From: Gillisia sp. Hel1_33_143
GTDB lineage: Bacteria > Bacteroidota > Bacteroidia > Flavobacteriales > Flavobacteriaceae
DNA: 64,000 nt
Direction of reading: 5' to 3'
Assembly (NCBI RefSeq): GCF_900104765.1
Contig: NZ_LT629737.1
Coordinates: forward strand, 1,426,001 to 1,490,000
Positions 7,560 to 15,648 of the stretch are shown here, one piece after another (position 1 is the first letter of the stretch; the number at the start of each line of letters is the position of its first letter). The notes beneath the pieces are model-generated. The model saw nothing but the letters and a program-made list of their open reading frames with translations, ran no database searches and was not told the origin of the DNA. The position numbers and the translations under genes were made by a program.

Positions 7560-8855
7560 TTAACTCTTGGCCTTAAGTAGGTCCAGTACTCTTTCCAATG
7601 CCATTCCTCTAGATCCTTTTATAAGTATGTGCGTGTCTTTAAATTCTTCTTTTTTTATAGTATCAGCTAGCTCTTCAAAATCTTTAAACTTATAAAGATT
7701 GGTTGCTTTGTTAGTCGTATTGAAGAAGTGCTTTCCTACTAAGAAATTTCTATTGAAGTTCAATTTTTTTAAAAGCTCAATAATTTGTTCATGCTCTAAT
7801 TTTGAACTATCTCCAAGCTCAAACATATCTCCTAAAATAACCATCTTATTAGCTGTAGGTAAATTTTTGAAACTCTCTAATGCGGCAGTCATACTTGTAG
7901 GATTCGCATTGTAAGCATCCATAATTACCGTGCAATCCTTAAGGTTTACAATCTGCGATCTATTATTTTCTGATTTATATTCTGTAATGGCTTTTTTTAT
8001 GCTCTCTACAGGGACTTTGAAGTATTTTCCAATAGTTACTGCTGCAGCTATATTTATAGAGTTATAAGATCCGGTAAGGCTAGATATGTAGGATTGATTG
8101 TCTGCTTTAATTGCAGCTACCTTGTTATTCTCTATATACTCAATTTGTACGTTGGAATTAGAATTTTTTCCAAAAGTGTAGTGATTCGTGTCTAAGGTTT
8201 GATTTAATTGGTTAGGGTCGTCTAAATTCAGAAATAACAGTTTATTATTAGCTCTTAGAAATTCATATAATTCACTTTTAGCTTTTATTACACCTTCTAA
8301 GCTTCCAAAACCTTCTAAATGTGCTTTTCCAAAATTAGTTATATAACCATAATCTGGTTCTGCAATTTTGCAAAGACTTGCAATCTCCTTGGCATGATTA
8401 GCGCCCATTTCTACAATACCAAACTCTATACTGTTTTTCATTGAAAGCAAGGTTAGTGGCACGCCAATATGGTTATTTAGATTCCCTTGAGTTGCTACGG
8501 TTTCAAATTTACGCTTTAGTACTGCGTTTATTAGTTCTTTACTCGTGGTCTTTCCATTGCTTCCGGTAATTGCTAGAATTGGAATTTTGAGATAATTTCT
8601 ATGATAGTTAGCCAGTTGTTGTAATGTTGTGAGAACATCATTTACAACAATGAGTTGTTCATTATCGCTTGAGGTTTCTAATTCGTCTATAACAGCATAG
8701 GAGGCTCCTTTTTTAATGGCATCTTTAGCAAATTTGTTACCATTAAAGTTATCTCCTTTTAGCGCTAAGAAAAGTTGATCTTTCTTCACATTCCTAGTAT
8801 CCGTAGTTATTCCGCTGCTTTCAAGAAAAATTTGGTGTAATTGAGCTATTTTCAT
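7560..8855 (-). CDS. murF: UDP-N-acetylmuramoyl-tripeptide--D-alanyl-D-alanine ligase
   Basis: Cytoplasmic Mur ligase that adds D-Ala-D-Ala to the UDP-MurNAc-tripeptide, the last soluble step of peptidoglycan precursor synthesis. The N-terminal domain has the MurF-type ITTDTRNVKKDQLFLALKGD segment. The central ATPase domain has P-loop AITGSNGKTTSKELI, followed by NLNNHIGVPLTLL and the carbamoyl-lysine region EMGANHAKEI. The C-terminal domain has MDAYNANPTSM and ILGDMFELG, diagnostic of MurF. The length of 431 residues is normal. It lies downstream of gldJ on the same strand, a neighbourhood conserved in Flavobacteriaceae. A large nested inverted repeat occupies the 150-nt spacer before its start. 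Confidence 0.96.
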   Translation of the reverse strand: MKIAQLHQIFLESSGITTDTRNVKKDQLFLALKGDNFNGNKFAKDAIKKGASYAVIDELETSSDNEQLIVVNDVLTTLQQLANYHRNYLKIPILAITGSNGKTTSKELINAVLKRKFETVATQGNLNNHIGVPLTLLSMKNSIEFGIVEMGANHAKEIASLCKIAEPDYGYITNFGKAHLEGFGSLEGVIKAKSELYEFLRANNKLLFLNLDDPNQLNQTLDTNHYTFGKNSNSNVQIEYIENNKVAAIKADNQSYISSLTGSYNSINIAAAVTIGKYFKVPVESIKKAITEYKSENNRSQIVNLKDCTVIMDAYNANPTSMTAALESFKNLPTANKMVILGDMFELGDSSKLEHEQIIELLKKLNFNRNFLVGKHFFNTTNKATNLYKFKDFEELADTIKKEEFKDTHILIKGSRGMALERVLDLLKAKS

Positions 8856-8875
8856 CTATAAATTTAAAAAGAAAA

Positions 8876-8982
8876 ACGGTTTAAAAAGATTCATTTTTGT
8901 CAATTTAAAATCTTCTATTAGATTCTTAAATTAGAATCTATACTAGATCAATTATAACAAATTTGAAAACTTTTTAAACCGT
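8876..8982. repeat. Nested inverted repeat between gldJ and murF
   Basis: Outer arms 8876-8888 and 8970-8982 form a perfect 13-bp inverted repeat (ACGGTTTAAAAAG and its complement). Inside them lies a second perfect 8-bp hairpin (8919-8926 with 8933-8940, 6-nt loop). Directly beside the outer arm, 8982-8993 is a 12-nt perfect palindrome. On the minus strand the outer stem is followed by a T-rich stretch, so it may act as an extended gldJ terminator. It also ends only 20 nt before the murF start and may be leader control. The structure is seen; its function is inference. Confidence 0.6.
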
Positions 8983-9005
8983 CTTTATAAAGAGGTTATA
9001 AGAAT

Positions 9006-10694
9006 TTAATTTCTTGCTGTTTTGTTTTTATTTTGTGATTTAGATCCAACTCTAGACATTGCATTTCGAAAACCTATAAAGTCTGTTGCCATATCTTGTG
9101 GGAAATATCTTCTTTGCGCCGGGTCTAACCAGTATGCTCTATCTCTCCAAGATCCACCTTTGTAAACTCTAACTTCATTACTTACTAAAGTAGTTCTTTC
9201 AGAGTCGTCATACTTAGGTTTTACATTTCCTAAACTATCTGAAGAGGTTGCAAAATTAGGTGAGTTATACATTCTCTTAGATGGGCTTGAAATTTCGTTA
9301 AAAGGCTCATAGTATCTAGAAGAGCTCTTATCTCCATCTCTATAGTCTCTGTTATCGCTTTCAGAAAAATTGGTTCTTAAATAAGTGTCCATTTCTGTAA
9401 TAGGCTCTTGAGCAATTTCTCCTGGTAACCCTCTCGCAACGATCTTCCCGTTGCTTAAAGTGTCAAATTGAACTCCGTCTGGAGCTACTATTTTTACCGA
9501 ACCGTCCTCATTAATTGAATTCTTAGTATAGACGTTTCCTCTATAATAGTTAAAATCGTTAAATTCATCATCTACAATAGGTCTGTATACATCTGCTACC
9601 CATTCTGCAACGTTTCCTGCCATATCATACAAACCGTAATCATTAGGTTCATAAGATTTAACTTCCGCAGTAATATCTGCGCCATCATCGCTCCATCCTG
9701 CAATTCCACCATAATCTCCGCTTCCTTGTTTAAAGTTGGCTAGTTGATCTCCTTGGCTTTGAGCTTCTCCAGAACGTGTGTATTGTCCGTCCCATGGATA
9801 TTTCTTTCTTCCGCGGTAAGCGTTGTAATTTCTAATTCCAACCATTCCAAGAGCAGCGTATTCCCATTCAGCTTCAGTAGGAAGTCTGTACTCTGGTAAT
9901 AACACTCCATCTTTACGTTGTACATAGATATTTTTCGCTCCGCTTCCAGGTTCTCCATCTACGCCGGTTTCAGCTGCAGTTCCTAATTTATCAGCATTCT
10001 TACCACCACGAGTAACTTCATCATTACCACCGTAAACTTTGCTAGGTGCATTCAAATAAGTTTCTGTATCAAAAGTAGAACCAGCGCTAATGTCTGTAAA
10101 TCTGGCTCCTTCTTTACTGAAACCTTCTTTCTCTAACATTAATTCATTCACACGGTTTGTTCTCCACTTGCTAAATTCTACAGCTTGTATCCAGTTTACG
10201 CCAACCACGGGATAGTTACCATAAGCAGGGTGGCGAAGGTAGTTATTCACCATAGTTTCGTTAAAACCAAGGCGGTTTCTCCAAACTAAAGTATCTGGTA
10301 CAGCACCTGTGTAAATATTTCTATAATTGGCCTCTTCTGGTGGGAATACATTTTTCAACCAGTCTAGATACTCCATATACATCATATTGGTAACTTCTGT
10401 CTCATCCATATAGAAAGACTGAATATGCTGTTGAGTTGGCGTATTATTCCAATCGTGCATTGGGTCATCTTGAACTTTACCCATAGTAAAGGTTCCTCCT
10501 TCTACAAAAATAAGACCCGGACCAGCTTCCTGCTCCTTATAGTCTGTCTTATATTGAAAACCACCGTCTTTAGAATTGATATCCCAGCCGGTTGCTCTCG
10601 AGTTATTTTTGTAATCTTTGGAATTGTTACAACTGAATAAGCTAGCGCCTAACGCGATAGCAAATAGTGTTTTAAAGGCAACATTAGTCCTCAT
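9006..10694 (-). CDS. gldJ: Gliding motility lipoprotein GldJ
   Basis: Outer-membrane lipoprotein needed for gliding and for function of the type IX secretion machine in Flavobacterium. A signal peptide ends at a lipobox with Cys22 (SLFSCNN). The body is a formylglycine-generating-enzyme/sulfatase-modifying-factor fold: FVEGGTFTMGKVQDDP, MDETEVTNMMYMEYLDW, RLPTEAEWEYAALG, YDMAGNVAEWVADVY and the final GGSWRDRAYWLDPAQRRY. The catalytic cysteines of true FGE enzymes are not evident, so it is a structural homologue. The 562 residues match F. johnsoniae GldJ closely. murF lies downstream, as expected; the divergent partner is porV instead of porU. Confidence 0.94.
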   Translation of the reverse strand: MRTNVAFKTLFAIALGASLFSCNNSKDYKNNSRATGWDINSKDGGFQYKTDYKEQEAGPGLIFVEGGTFTMGKVQDDPMHDWNNTPTQQHIQSFYMDETEVTNMMYMEYLDWLKNVFPPEEANYRNIYTGAVPDTLVWRNRLGFNETMVNNYLRHPAYGNYPVVGVNWIQAVEFSKWRTNRVNELMLEKEGFSKEGARFTDISAGSTFDTETYLNAPSKVYGGNDEVTRGGKNADKLGTAAETGVDGEPGSGAKNIYVQRKDGVLLPEYRLPTEAEWEYAALGMVGIRNYNAYRGRKKYPWDGQYTRSGEAQSQGDQLANFKQGSGDYGGIAGWSDDGADITAEVKSYEPNDYGLYDMAGNVAEWVADVYRPIVDDEFNDFNYYRGNVYTKNSINEDGSVKIVAPDGVQFDTLSNGKIVARGLPGEIAQEPITEMDTYLRTNFSESDNRDYRDGDKSSSRYYEPFNEISSPSKRMYNSPNFATSSDSLGNVKPKYDDSERTTLVSNEVRVYKGGSWRDRAYWLDPAQRRYFPQDMATDFIGFRNAMSRVGSKSQNKNKTARN

Positions 10695-10747
10695 ATTTTT
10701 GTTCTCTTTATGTAGTAATTTAGGCTTTGCAATATAGTAATTAACGC

Positions 10748-10779
10748 GAAAATTACAAGATTATTTTAATAGATTCAAA
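10748..10779 (-). promoter_or_regulatory. Probable promoter of gldJ
   Basis: On the minus strand TTTG (10779-10776), 20 nt, then TAATTTTC (10755-10748), one base off TAnnTTTG. It is 54 nt from the start codon. Confidence 0.5.
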
Positions 10780-10998
10780 ATACCCTAATCTCCTAGTATT
10801 CTTGTTGGTGTGCATTTTGAAATTTGCTGTAAATATTGAACTTTGATCTTAATATATGTTATATTTCCGAATAATTTTAAGTATTATTGAATATATTACA
10901 TTTTGTAAAAGCAATATATGTACCACATATTAGTTATAAATGAACATATAATATTGAAATGAAACTGAGTAAACTTCAACAATAAAGACAAAAGGGAG

Positions 10999-11029
10999 TT
11001 AGCTTAACAAGAATAAAAATATATATTTG
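10999..11029 (+). promoter_or_regulatory. Probable promoter of porV
   Basis: TATATTTG at 11022-11029 is an exact -7 element. TTAG at 10999-11002, one base off TTTG, sits 19 nt upstream. The start codon follows 19 nt later. Confidence 0.6.
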
Positions 11030-11048
11030 TTAAACATTTATTGAAGTG

Positions 11049-12206
11049 ATGAGAAAAATTACGATTCTATTTCTTGGTGTTGCCTTTTTATCTACTATGC
11101 AAGGTTATTCTCAAGATGAAAGAGATAGGGTAATTACAACTGCAGTTCCCTTTTTACTAATTGCTGCAGATGCTAGGGCTGCCGGTATGGGAGATCAGGG
11201 GGTTGCCACTTCTGCAGATGCCTTTTCGCAACAATGGAATCCGGCAAAATATGCATTCTCAGAATCACAACAAGGAGTAGGTGTGTCTTACACTCCGTAC
11301 CTAAGCAATATTGTAAATGATATATTTCTAGGGAATCTTACTTATTTCAATAAGTTAGATGATAGAAGTGCTGTAGCCGCAAGTTTAAGATATTTTAGTT
11401 TAGGATCTATTGAGGCACAAGGAGGTTTTGATGAATCTCCATTAGTTTTAAGTCCTAACGAAATGACTTTAGATCTATCTTACTCTTTAAAATTAAATGA
11501 AAATTTCTCTATGGCAGTAGCGGGTAGATATTTAAGGTCTGATCTTAAACTGTCTGTAAATACGGAAGATGCCACTGCAGCTTCAAGTTTTGGAGTGGAC
11601 GTAGCAGCATTCTATCAAAGCGAACCTATAGTGCTATCAAATTTTGATGGTAGAATTAGAGCAGGAGCTAATCTTTCCAACATAGGTCCGAAGATAAAGT
11701 ATGATGAAGTAGGGCAGGAAAATTTTATTCCTACCAATTTAAAAGTTGGGGGAGGTTTTGATTTTATTTTTGATGCAGACAATAGGCTAGGAACTTATGT
11801 TGAGTTTAATAAGTTGTTGGTACCTACTCCAAAAGATTTTAATAATGACGGAAAGATAGATAGTTTTGATGAAGAAGAATACAATAATATTGGAGCTATA
11901 GAAGGTATATTCAAATCTTTTGGGGACGCTCCAGATGGTTTTTCTGAAGAATTGAGAGAAGTAACCTGGGCATTTGGGGGTGAGTATGTTTACAGAGATG
12001 CATTTTCACTGAGATCTGGATATTTTAATGAAAGCGATACTAAAGGTTCTAGAAAATTTGTAGCTATAGGAGCCGGTTTTAAATACGCTCCAGTAATTAT
12101 AGATGTTTCCTATCTATTCTCCACTTCCAAAGTGGTGAGCCCATTAGAAGGTACTTTGAGATTTGGCCTCACGTTTAATTTTGGGGAGGCTTACACAAAT
12201 AACTAG
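11049..12206 (+). CDS. porV: Type IX secretion system outer membrane channel protein PorV
   Basis: Outer-membrane beta-barrel of the FadL-like fold that shuttles type A cargo proteins from the SprA translocon to the PorU sortase in type IX secretion. A signal peptide (about 1-20, ending near YSQ) is followed by the PorV opening ITTAVPFLLIAADARAAGMGDQGVATSADAFSQQWNPAKYAF. Repeated amphipathic strands run to the terminal strand GTLRFGLTFNF. A GTG lies one codon earlier (11046); the ATG at 11049 is preferred. The gene is immediately preceded by gldJ, with no porU between them, unlike F. johnsoniae. A terminator follows at 12249. Confidence 0.95.
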   Translation: MRKITILFLGVAFLSTMQGYSQDERDRVITTAVPFLLIAADARAAGMGDQGVATSADAFSQQWNPAKYAFSESQQGVGVSYTPYLSNIVNDIFLGNLTYFNKLDDRSAVAASLRYFSLGSIEAQGGFDESPLVLSPNEMTLDLSYSLKLNENFSMAVAGRYLRSDLKLSVNTEDATAASSFGVDVAAFYQSEPIVLSNFDGRIRAGANLSNIGPKIKYDEVGQENFIPTNLKVGGGFDFIFDADNRLGTYVEFNKLLVPTPKDFNNDGKIDSFDEEEYNNIGAIEGIFKSFGDAPDGFSEELREVTWAFGGEYVYRDAFSLRSGYFNESDTKGSRKFVAIGAGFKYAPVIIDVSYLFSTSKVVSPLEGTLRFGLTFNFGEAYTNN

Positions 12207-12248
12207 ATTATATTATACTTTTTGATCTTAAATAGTTTTAAAAAAAAT

Positions 12249-12270
12249 GGCTGCAGTTATGCGGCCTTTA
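12249..12270 (+). terminator. Terminator of porV
   Basis: A 6-bp GC-rich stem with one G-U pair (12249-12254 with 12261-12266) and a 6-nt loop is followed by TTTAAAATTTT and preceded by an A-run. It lies inside an upstream in-frame extension of cdd, evidence that cdd starts at 12286 and not at 12247. Confidence 0.7.
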
Positions 12271-12285
12271 AAATTTTATTATAAA

Positions 12286-12768
12286 ATGAAATCTATTTCA
12301 ATTACCTCAAATTTGGAGGTTTATGACTCTTTTGAAGAGTTGCCATCAGATATTCAAGCGCTAATGCACAGTGCATTTGAAGTTAGGGATAATGCATACG
12401 CTCCATACTCTAAATTTAAAGTTGGAGCTGCCATACTTTTAGATAATGAAGAGGTGGTAGTAGGTTCTAACCAGGAGAATGCATCATATCCATCTGGACT
12501 TTGCGCAGAGAGAACTGCTATTTATTATGCAGGAGCTAAATATCCGCAAGCAAAGATTTTAAAAATGGCGCTTTCTGCTAAGTCTATGAATCATAGAGTT
12601 GTAAGTCCTATTGCGCCTTGTGGAGCATGCAGGCAGGCTATTGCAGAATATGAAGTGAAACAGGATGCTCCTATAGAGATCTATTTTATGGGCGAATCTG
12701 GGAAAGTGGTAAAAGCACATTCATTAAAGGAGCTTTTACCCTTATTATTTGATAATGCATATCTATAA
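12286..12768 (+). CDS. cdd: Cytidine deaminase
   Basis: Zinc enzyme that converts cytidine and deoxycytidine to uridine forms in pyrimidine salvage. The active site is visible: NASYPSGLCAERTA (CAE motif with the catalytic Glu and zinc Cys) and SPIAPCGACRQAI (PCxxC zinc motif). NAYAPYSKFKVGAAI is the classic N-terminal block. The ATG at 12286 gives 160 residues, normal for the family; an in-frame ATG at 12247 is rejected because the porV terminator lies in that extension. It sits between porV and pdhA, likely with its own short transcript. Confidence 0.95.
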   Translation: MKSISITSNLEVYDSFEELPSDIQALMHSAFEVRDNAYAPYSKFKVGAAILLDNEEVVVGSNQENASYPSGLCAERTAIYYAGAKYPQAKILKMALSAKSMNHRVVSPIAPCGACRQAIAEYEVKQDAPIEIYFMGESGKVVKAHSLKELLPLLFDNAYL

Positions 12769-12794
12769 CGATTTCGTTATTTTTTAATATTAAA

Positions 12795-12829
12795 ACTGTT
12801 TTCAATTCTTATTGAAAATAGTATTTTTG
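12795..12829 (+). promoter_or_regulatory. Palindrome overlapping the pdhA promoter
   Basis: TATTTTTG at 12822-12829 is an exact -7 element, with a T-rich -33 region at 12799-12802. Between and over them is a 12-bp inverted repeat with one G-U mismatch (12795-12806 with 12811-12822, 4-nt loop). It could be an operator on pdhA, a terminator of cdd (a T-run follows), or both. Confidence 0.5.
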
Positions 12830-12876
12830 TTATCCGCTAGGCAAAAACCACTGTCCGGCCTTAAATTAATTTGTAG

Positions 12877-13878
12877 ATGAAGAAAATTACCAAAGCCACC
12901 TATTTGAAGTGGTACGAGGATATGCTATTCTGGCGTAAGTTTGAAGATAAACTGGCACAAGTTTATATTCAGCAAAAAGTGAGAGGTTTCCTGCATTTAT
13001 ATAATGGTCAAGAGGCAATCCTTGCTGGATCTTTACATGCAATGGATCTTACAAAAGATAAAATGATTACTGCTTATAGAAATCACGTTCAGCCTATTGG
13101 TATGGGTGTAGATCCTAAAAGAGTAATGGCAGAACTTTATGGAAAGAAGACCGGTACTTCTCAAGGTTTGGGAGGTTCTATGCATATATTTTCTAAAGAG
13201 CACCGTTTTTATGGAGGTCACGGCATTGTTGGTGGTCAGATTCCATTAGGGGCGGGTCTAGCATTTGCAGATAAATATTTTAAAAGAGATGCTGTAACGT
13301 TAACTTTTATGGGAGATGGCGCTATGCGTCAAGGTTCTCTTCATGAAACCCTAACGATGGCTGTAAACTGGAATTTACCAGTAGTTTTCTGTGTAGAGAA
13401 TAATGGATATGCAATGGGAACATCTGTAGCAAGAACTTCTAAAAGTACAGATATCTGGAAAATGGGATTAGCGTATGATATGCCATGTGGGCCTGTAGAT
13501 GCTATGAATCCTATTAAAGTTGCAGAAGCTATGTCTGAAGCTATCGATAGAGCTCGTTCTGGTAACGGACCAACGTTTCTGGAATTAAAAACTTATAGAT
13601 ATAGAGGTCACTCAATGAGTGATGCTCAAAAATATAGAACTAAAGACGAAGTTGCAGAATATCAAAAGATAGATCCAATTACTCAGGTTTTGGATATTAT
13701 TAAAGATAAAAAGTATGCTACCGAAAAAGAGATTAAAGCTATAGATAAGCGCGTTAAGGATTTAGTTACTGAATGTGAACAATTTGCTGAAGAATCTGAT
13801 TATCCAGATAAGAGCTTAATGTACGATGCTGTTTATGAGCAAAAAGATTATCCATTCCTATCAAATAAAGTAGAGTAG
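12877..13878 (+). CDS. pdhA: Pyruvate dehydrogenase E1 component, alpha subunit
   Basis: Alpha chain of the heterotetrameric E1 that decarboxylates pyruvate with thiamine diphosphate and reductively acetylates the E2 lipoyl groups. The TPP-binding motif runs from MGDGAMRQGSLHE to FCVENNGYAMGT. The phosphorylation-loop-like TYRYRGHSMSD and the N-terminal RKFEDKLAQVYIQQKVRGFLHLY block are typical of E1 alpha. The 333 residues are full length. pdhC starts 3 nt downstream. No E1 beta gene lies in the operon; in Flavobacteriia it is commonly encoded elsewhere, so the complex must be completed from another locus. Confidence 0.95.
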   Translation: MKKITKATYLKWYEDMLFWRKFEDKLAQVYIQQKVRGFLHLYNGQEAILAGSLHAMDLTKDKMITAYRNHVQPIGMGVDPKRVMAELYGKKTGTSQGLGGSMHIFSKEHRFYGGHGIVGGQIPLGAGLAFADKYFKRDAVTLTFMGDGAMRQGSLHETLTMAVNWNLPVVFCVENNGYAMGTSVARTSKSTDIWKMGLAYDMPCGPVDAMNPIKVAEAMSEAIDRARSGNGPTFLELKTYRYRGHSMSDAQKYRTKDEVAEYQKIDPITQVLDIIKDKKYATEKEIKAIDKRVKDLVTECEQFAEESDYPDKSLMYDAVYEQKDYPFLSNKVE

Positions 13879-13881
13879 ATT

Positions 13882-15579
13882 ATGGCTGAAGTAATAAATA
13901 TGCCACGTTTGAGCGACACAATGGAAGAAGGTGTTGTTGCAAAATGGCTAAAAAAAGAAGGTGAAAAGGTTGAAGAAGGCGATATACTTGCTGAAATTGA
14001 AACCGATAAAGCTACTATGGAATTTGAATCCTTTTATGAAGGGACATTATTGCATATTGGAATTGCTGAAGGGGAAACGGCACCTGTAGATACTTTACTG
14101 GCTATTATTGGTGAAGAGGGTGAAGATATTTCAGAGCTTTTAAAAGGTGGTTCAGGTTCTTCTAAAGAATTTAAAGATTCCTCAAAAGAAAAAGAAGTTA
14201 AGAAAGAAGATTCTTCAGAAAAAGAAACTAAAGAATCTAAAGAGACTAAAGAAGAGGAGTCTTCTGAAGACAATTCTAATGAAGGAGAATTGCCAGAGGG
14301 TGTGGAGATTATTACCATGCCAAGGTTGAGTGATACTATGGAAGAAGGGACTGTTGCTCAATGGTTGAAAAAAGAAGGAGATAAAGTTGAAGAAGGAGAT
14401 ATTCTTGCTGAAATAGAAACCGATAAGGCTACTATGGAATTTGAATCTTTCTATGAAGGAACTTTATTAAAAATAGGAATTGCTGAAGGCGAAACAGCCA
14501 AGGTAGATAGCTTGCTGGCAATTATAGGACCTGAAGGAACTGATGTTTCTGGAATTGGTTCTGGTAAAACTGCCGCTCCAAAGAAAAAGTCATCTTCTTC
14601 AGAGAGTGATTCTAAAGAAGAACAAACGGAAGAAACGTCTTCAAATGAAGATAGTTCATCTAAAACGCATTCAGACGGGAAGAGAATATTTGTTTCTCCT
14701 CTTGCCAAGAAAATGGCAGAAGATAAAGGAATTGACCTTTCTGCGGTTGAAGGTAGTGGTGAAAATGGGCGTATTGTAAAGAAAGATATAGAATCTTTTA
14801 AAGCATCAGATAAGCCAGCTGCAAAAGCAAAAGATTCTGCTAGCCCTGCTTCAGAAGAAAGTAAAGGCGGAGCTCGCCCTTACGTTCCGGCAGGAGAAGA
14901 AAGTTTTGAAGAGGTTAAAAACTCTCAAATGCGCAAGACCATAGCTAAACGTTTAGGAGAATCTAAATTTACAGCTCCACATTACTATCTAACTATAGAG
15001 GTGAATATGGAAGTGGCAATGGCATCAAGAAAACAAATTAATGAGCTTCCAGATGTGAAGGTTTCATTTAATGATATGGTGATCAAAGCTTCTGCAATGG
15101 CACTTAGAAAACACCCTAGAGTTAATTCTCAATGGACGGGAGATTCTACCAAGATTGCAAGTCATATCCACATGGGTGTTGCTGTAGCAGTAGAAGATGG
15201 TCTTGTTGTTCCGGTTCTTAAATTTGCAGACCAAATGTCAATGACGCAAATTGGTGGTAACGTAAAAGAACTAGCAGGTAAAGCGAGAAATAAAAAATTA
15301 CAACCTTCAGAAATGGAAGGAAGTACTTTTACAGTTTCAAATCTTGGGATGTTTGGTATTACAGAATTTACAAGTATCATAAATCAGCCTAATTCAGCGA
15401 TTCTATCTGTTGGAGCAATTGTAGAAAAACCAGTTGTTAAGGATGGTCAGATCGTTGTTGGAAACACAATGAAAGTTACCTTAGCGTGTGATCATAGAAC
15501 CGTGGATGGTGCAACAGGCGCTGCTTTCTTACAAACATTGAAAAGCTATTTAGAAAATCCTGTTACAATGTTGGCATAG
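13882..15579 (+). CDS. pdhC: Pyruvate dehydrogenase E2, dihydrolipoamide acetyltransferase
   Basis: Core of the pyruvate dehydrogenase complex, transferring acetyl from lipoamide to CoA. Domains in order: lipoyl domain 1 (about 1-78, lipoyl-lysine Lys43 in ETDKATMEFES), a Ser/Glu/Lys-rich linker (about 92-135), lipoyl domain 2 (about 142-218, Lys182 in the same motif), a second charged linker, the E3/E1-binding domain (about 268-306, VSPLAKKMAEDKGIDL), a third linker, and the catalytic domain (about 340-565) with active-site His538 in DHRTVDG. The two lipoyl domains are near copies at protein and DNA level. It is 565 residues and full length, with a terminator 31 nt downstream. Confidence 0.96.
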   Translation: MAEVINMPRLSDTMEEGVVAKWLKKEGEKVEEGDILAEIETDKATMEFESFYEGTLLHIGIAEGETAPVDTLLAIIGEEGEDISELLKGGSGSSKEFKDSSKEKEVKKEDSSEKETKESKETKEEESSEDNSNEGELPEGVEIITMPRLSDTMEEGTVAQWLKKEGDKVEEGDILAEIETDKATMEFESFYEGTLLKIGIAEGETAKVDSLLAIIGPEGTDVSGIGSGKTAAPKKKSSSSESDSKEEQTEETSSNEDSSSKTHSDGKRIFVSPLAKKMAEDKGIDLSAVEGSGENGRIVKKDIESFKASDKPAAKAKDSASPASEESKGGARPYVPAGEESFEEVKNSQMRKTIAKRLGESKFTAPHYYLTIEVNMEVAMASRKQINELPDVKVSFNDMVIKASAMALRKHPRVNSQWTGDSTKIASHIHMGVAVAVEDGLVVPVLKFADQMSMTQIGGNVKELAGKARNKKLQPSEMEGSTFTVSNLGMFGITEFTSIINQPNSAILSVGAIVEKPVVKDGQIVVGNTMKVTLACDHRTVDGATGAAFLQTLKSYLENPVTMLA

Positions 15580-15610
15580 ATCAACAAATAATGTAATATA
15601 ATAAATCAAA

Positions 15611-15637
15611 ATCCCGCGTAATAGCGGGATTTTTTTA
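15611..15637 (+). terminator. Terminator of the pdhA-pdhC operon
   Basis: A perfect 7-bp stem (15611-15617 with 15624-15630) and 6-nt loop are followed by seven T. Confidence 0.9.
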
Positions 15638-15648
15638 TCTTTAGATAT

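Larger units (their letters stand above)
10695..11048. other. 354-nt divergent intergenic region between gldJ and porV
   Basis: AT-rich and without a credible reading frame in any direction. It holds the divergent promoters of gldJ and porV and a 6-bp hairpin around the ATATGT/ACATAT pair near 10920. No remnant of porU, which normally occupies this place, can be recognised. Confidence 0.6.

Noticed and set aside
12247-12285. In-frame N-terminal extension of cdd
   Set aside because: The extension contains the porV terminator hairpin, and the protein family begins at the later ATG.
13882-14540. Repeated DNA in pdhC considered as a mobile or unstable repeat
   Set aside because: It is the pair of lipoyl domains normal for E2 proteins.
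14034-14779. Several open frames on both strands inside pdhC
   Set aside because: They arise from the Ser/Glu/Lys-rich linker composition of the real gene and have no independent support.
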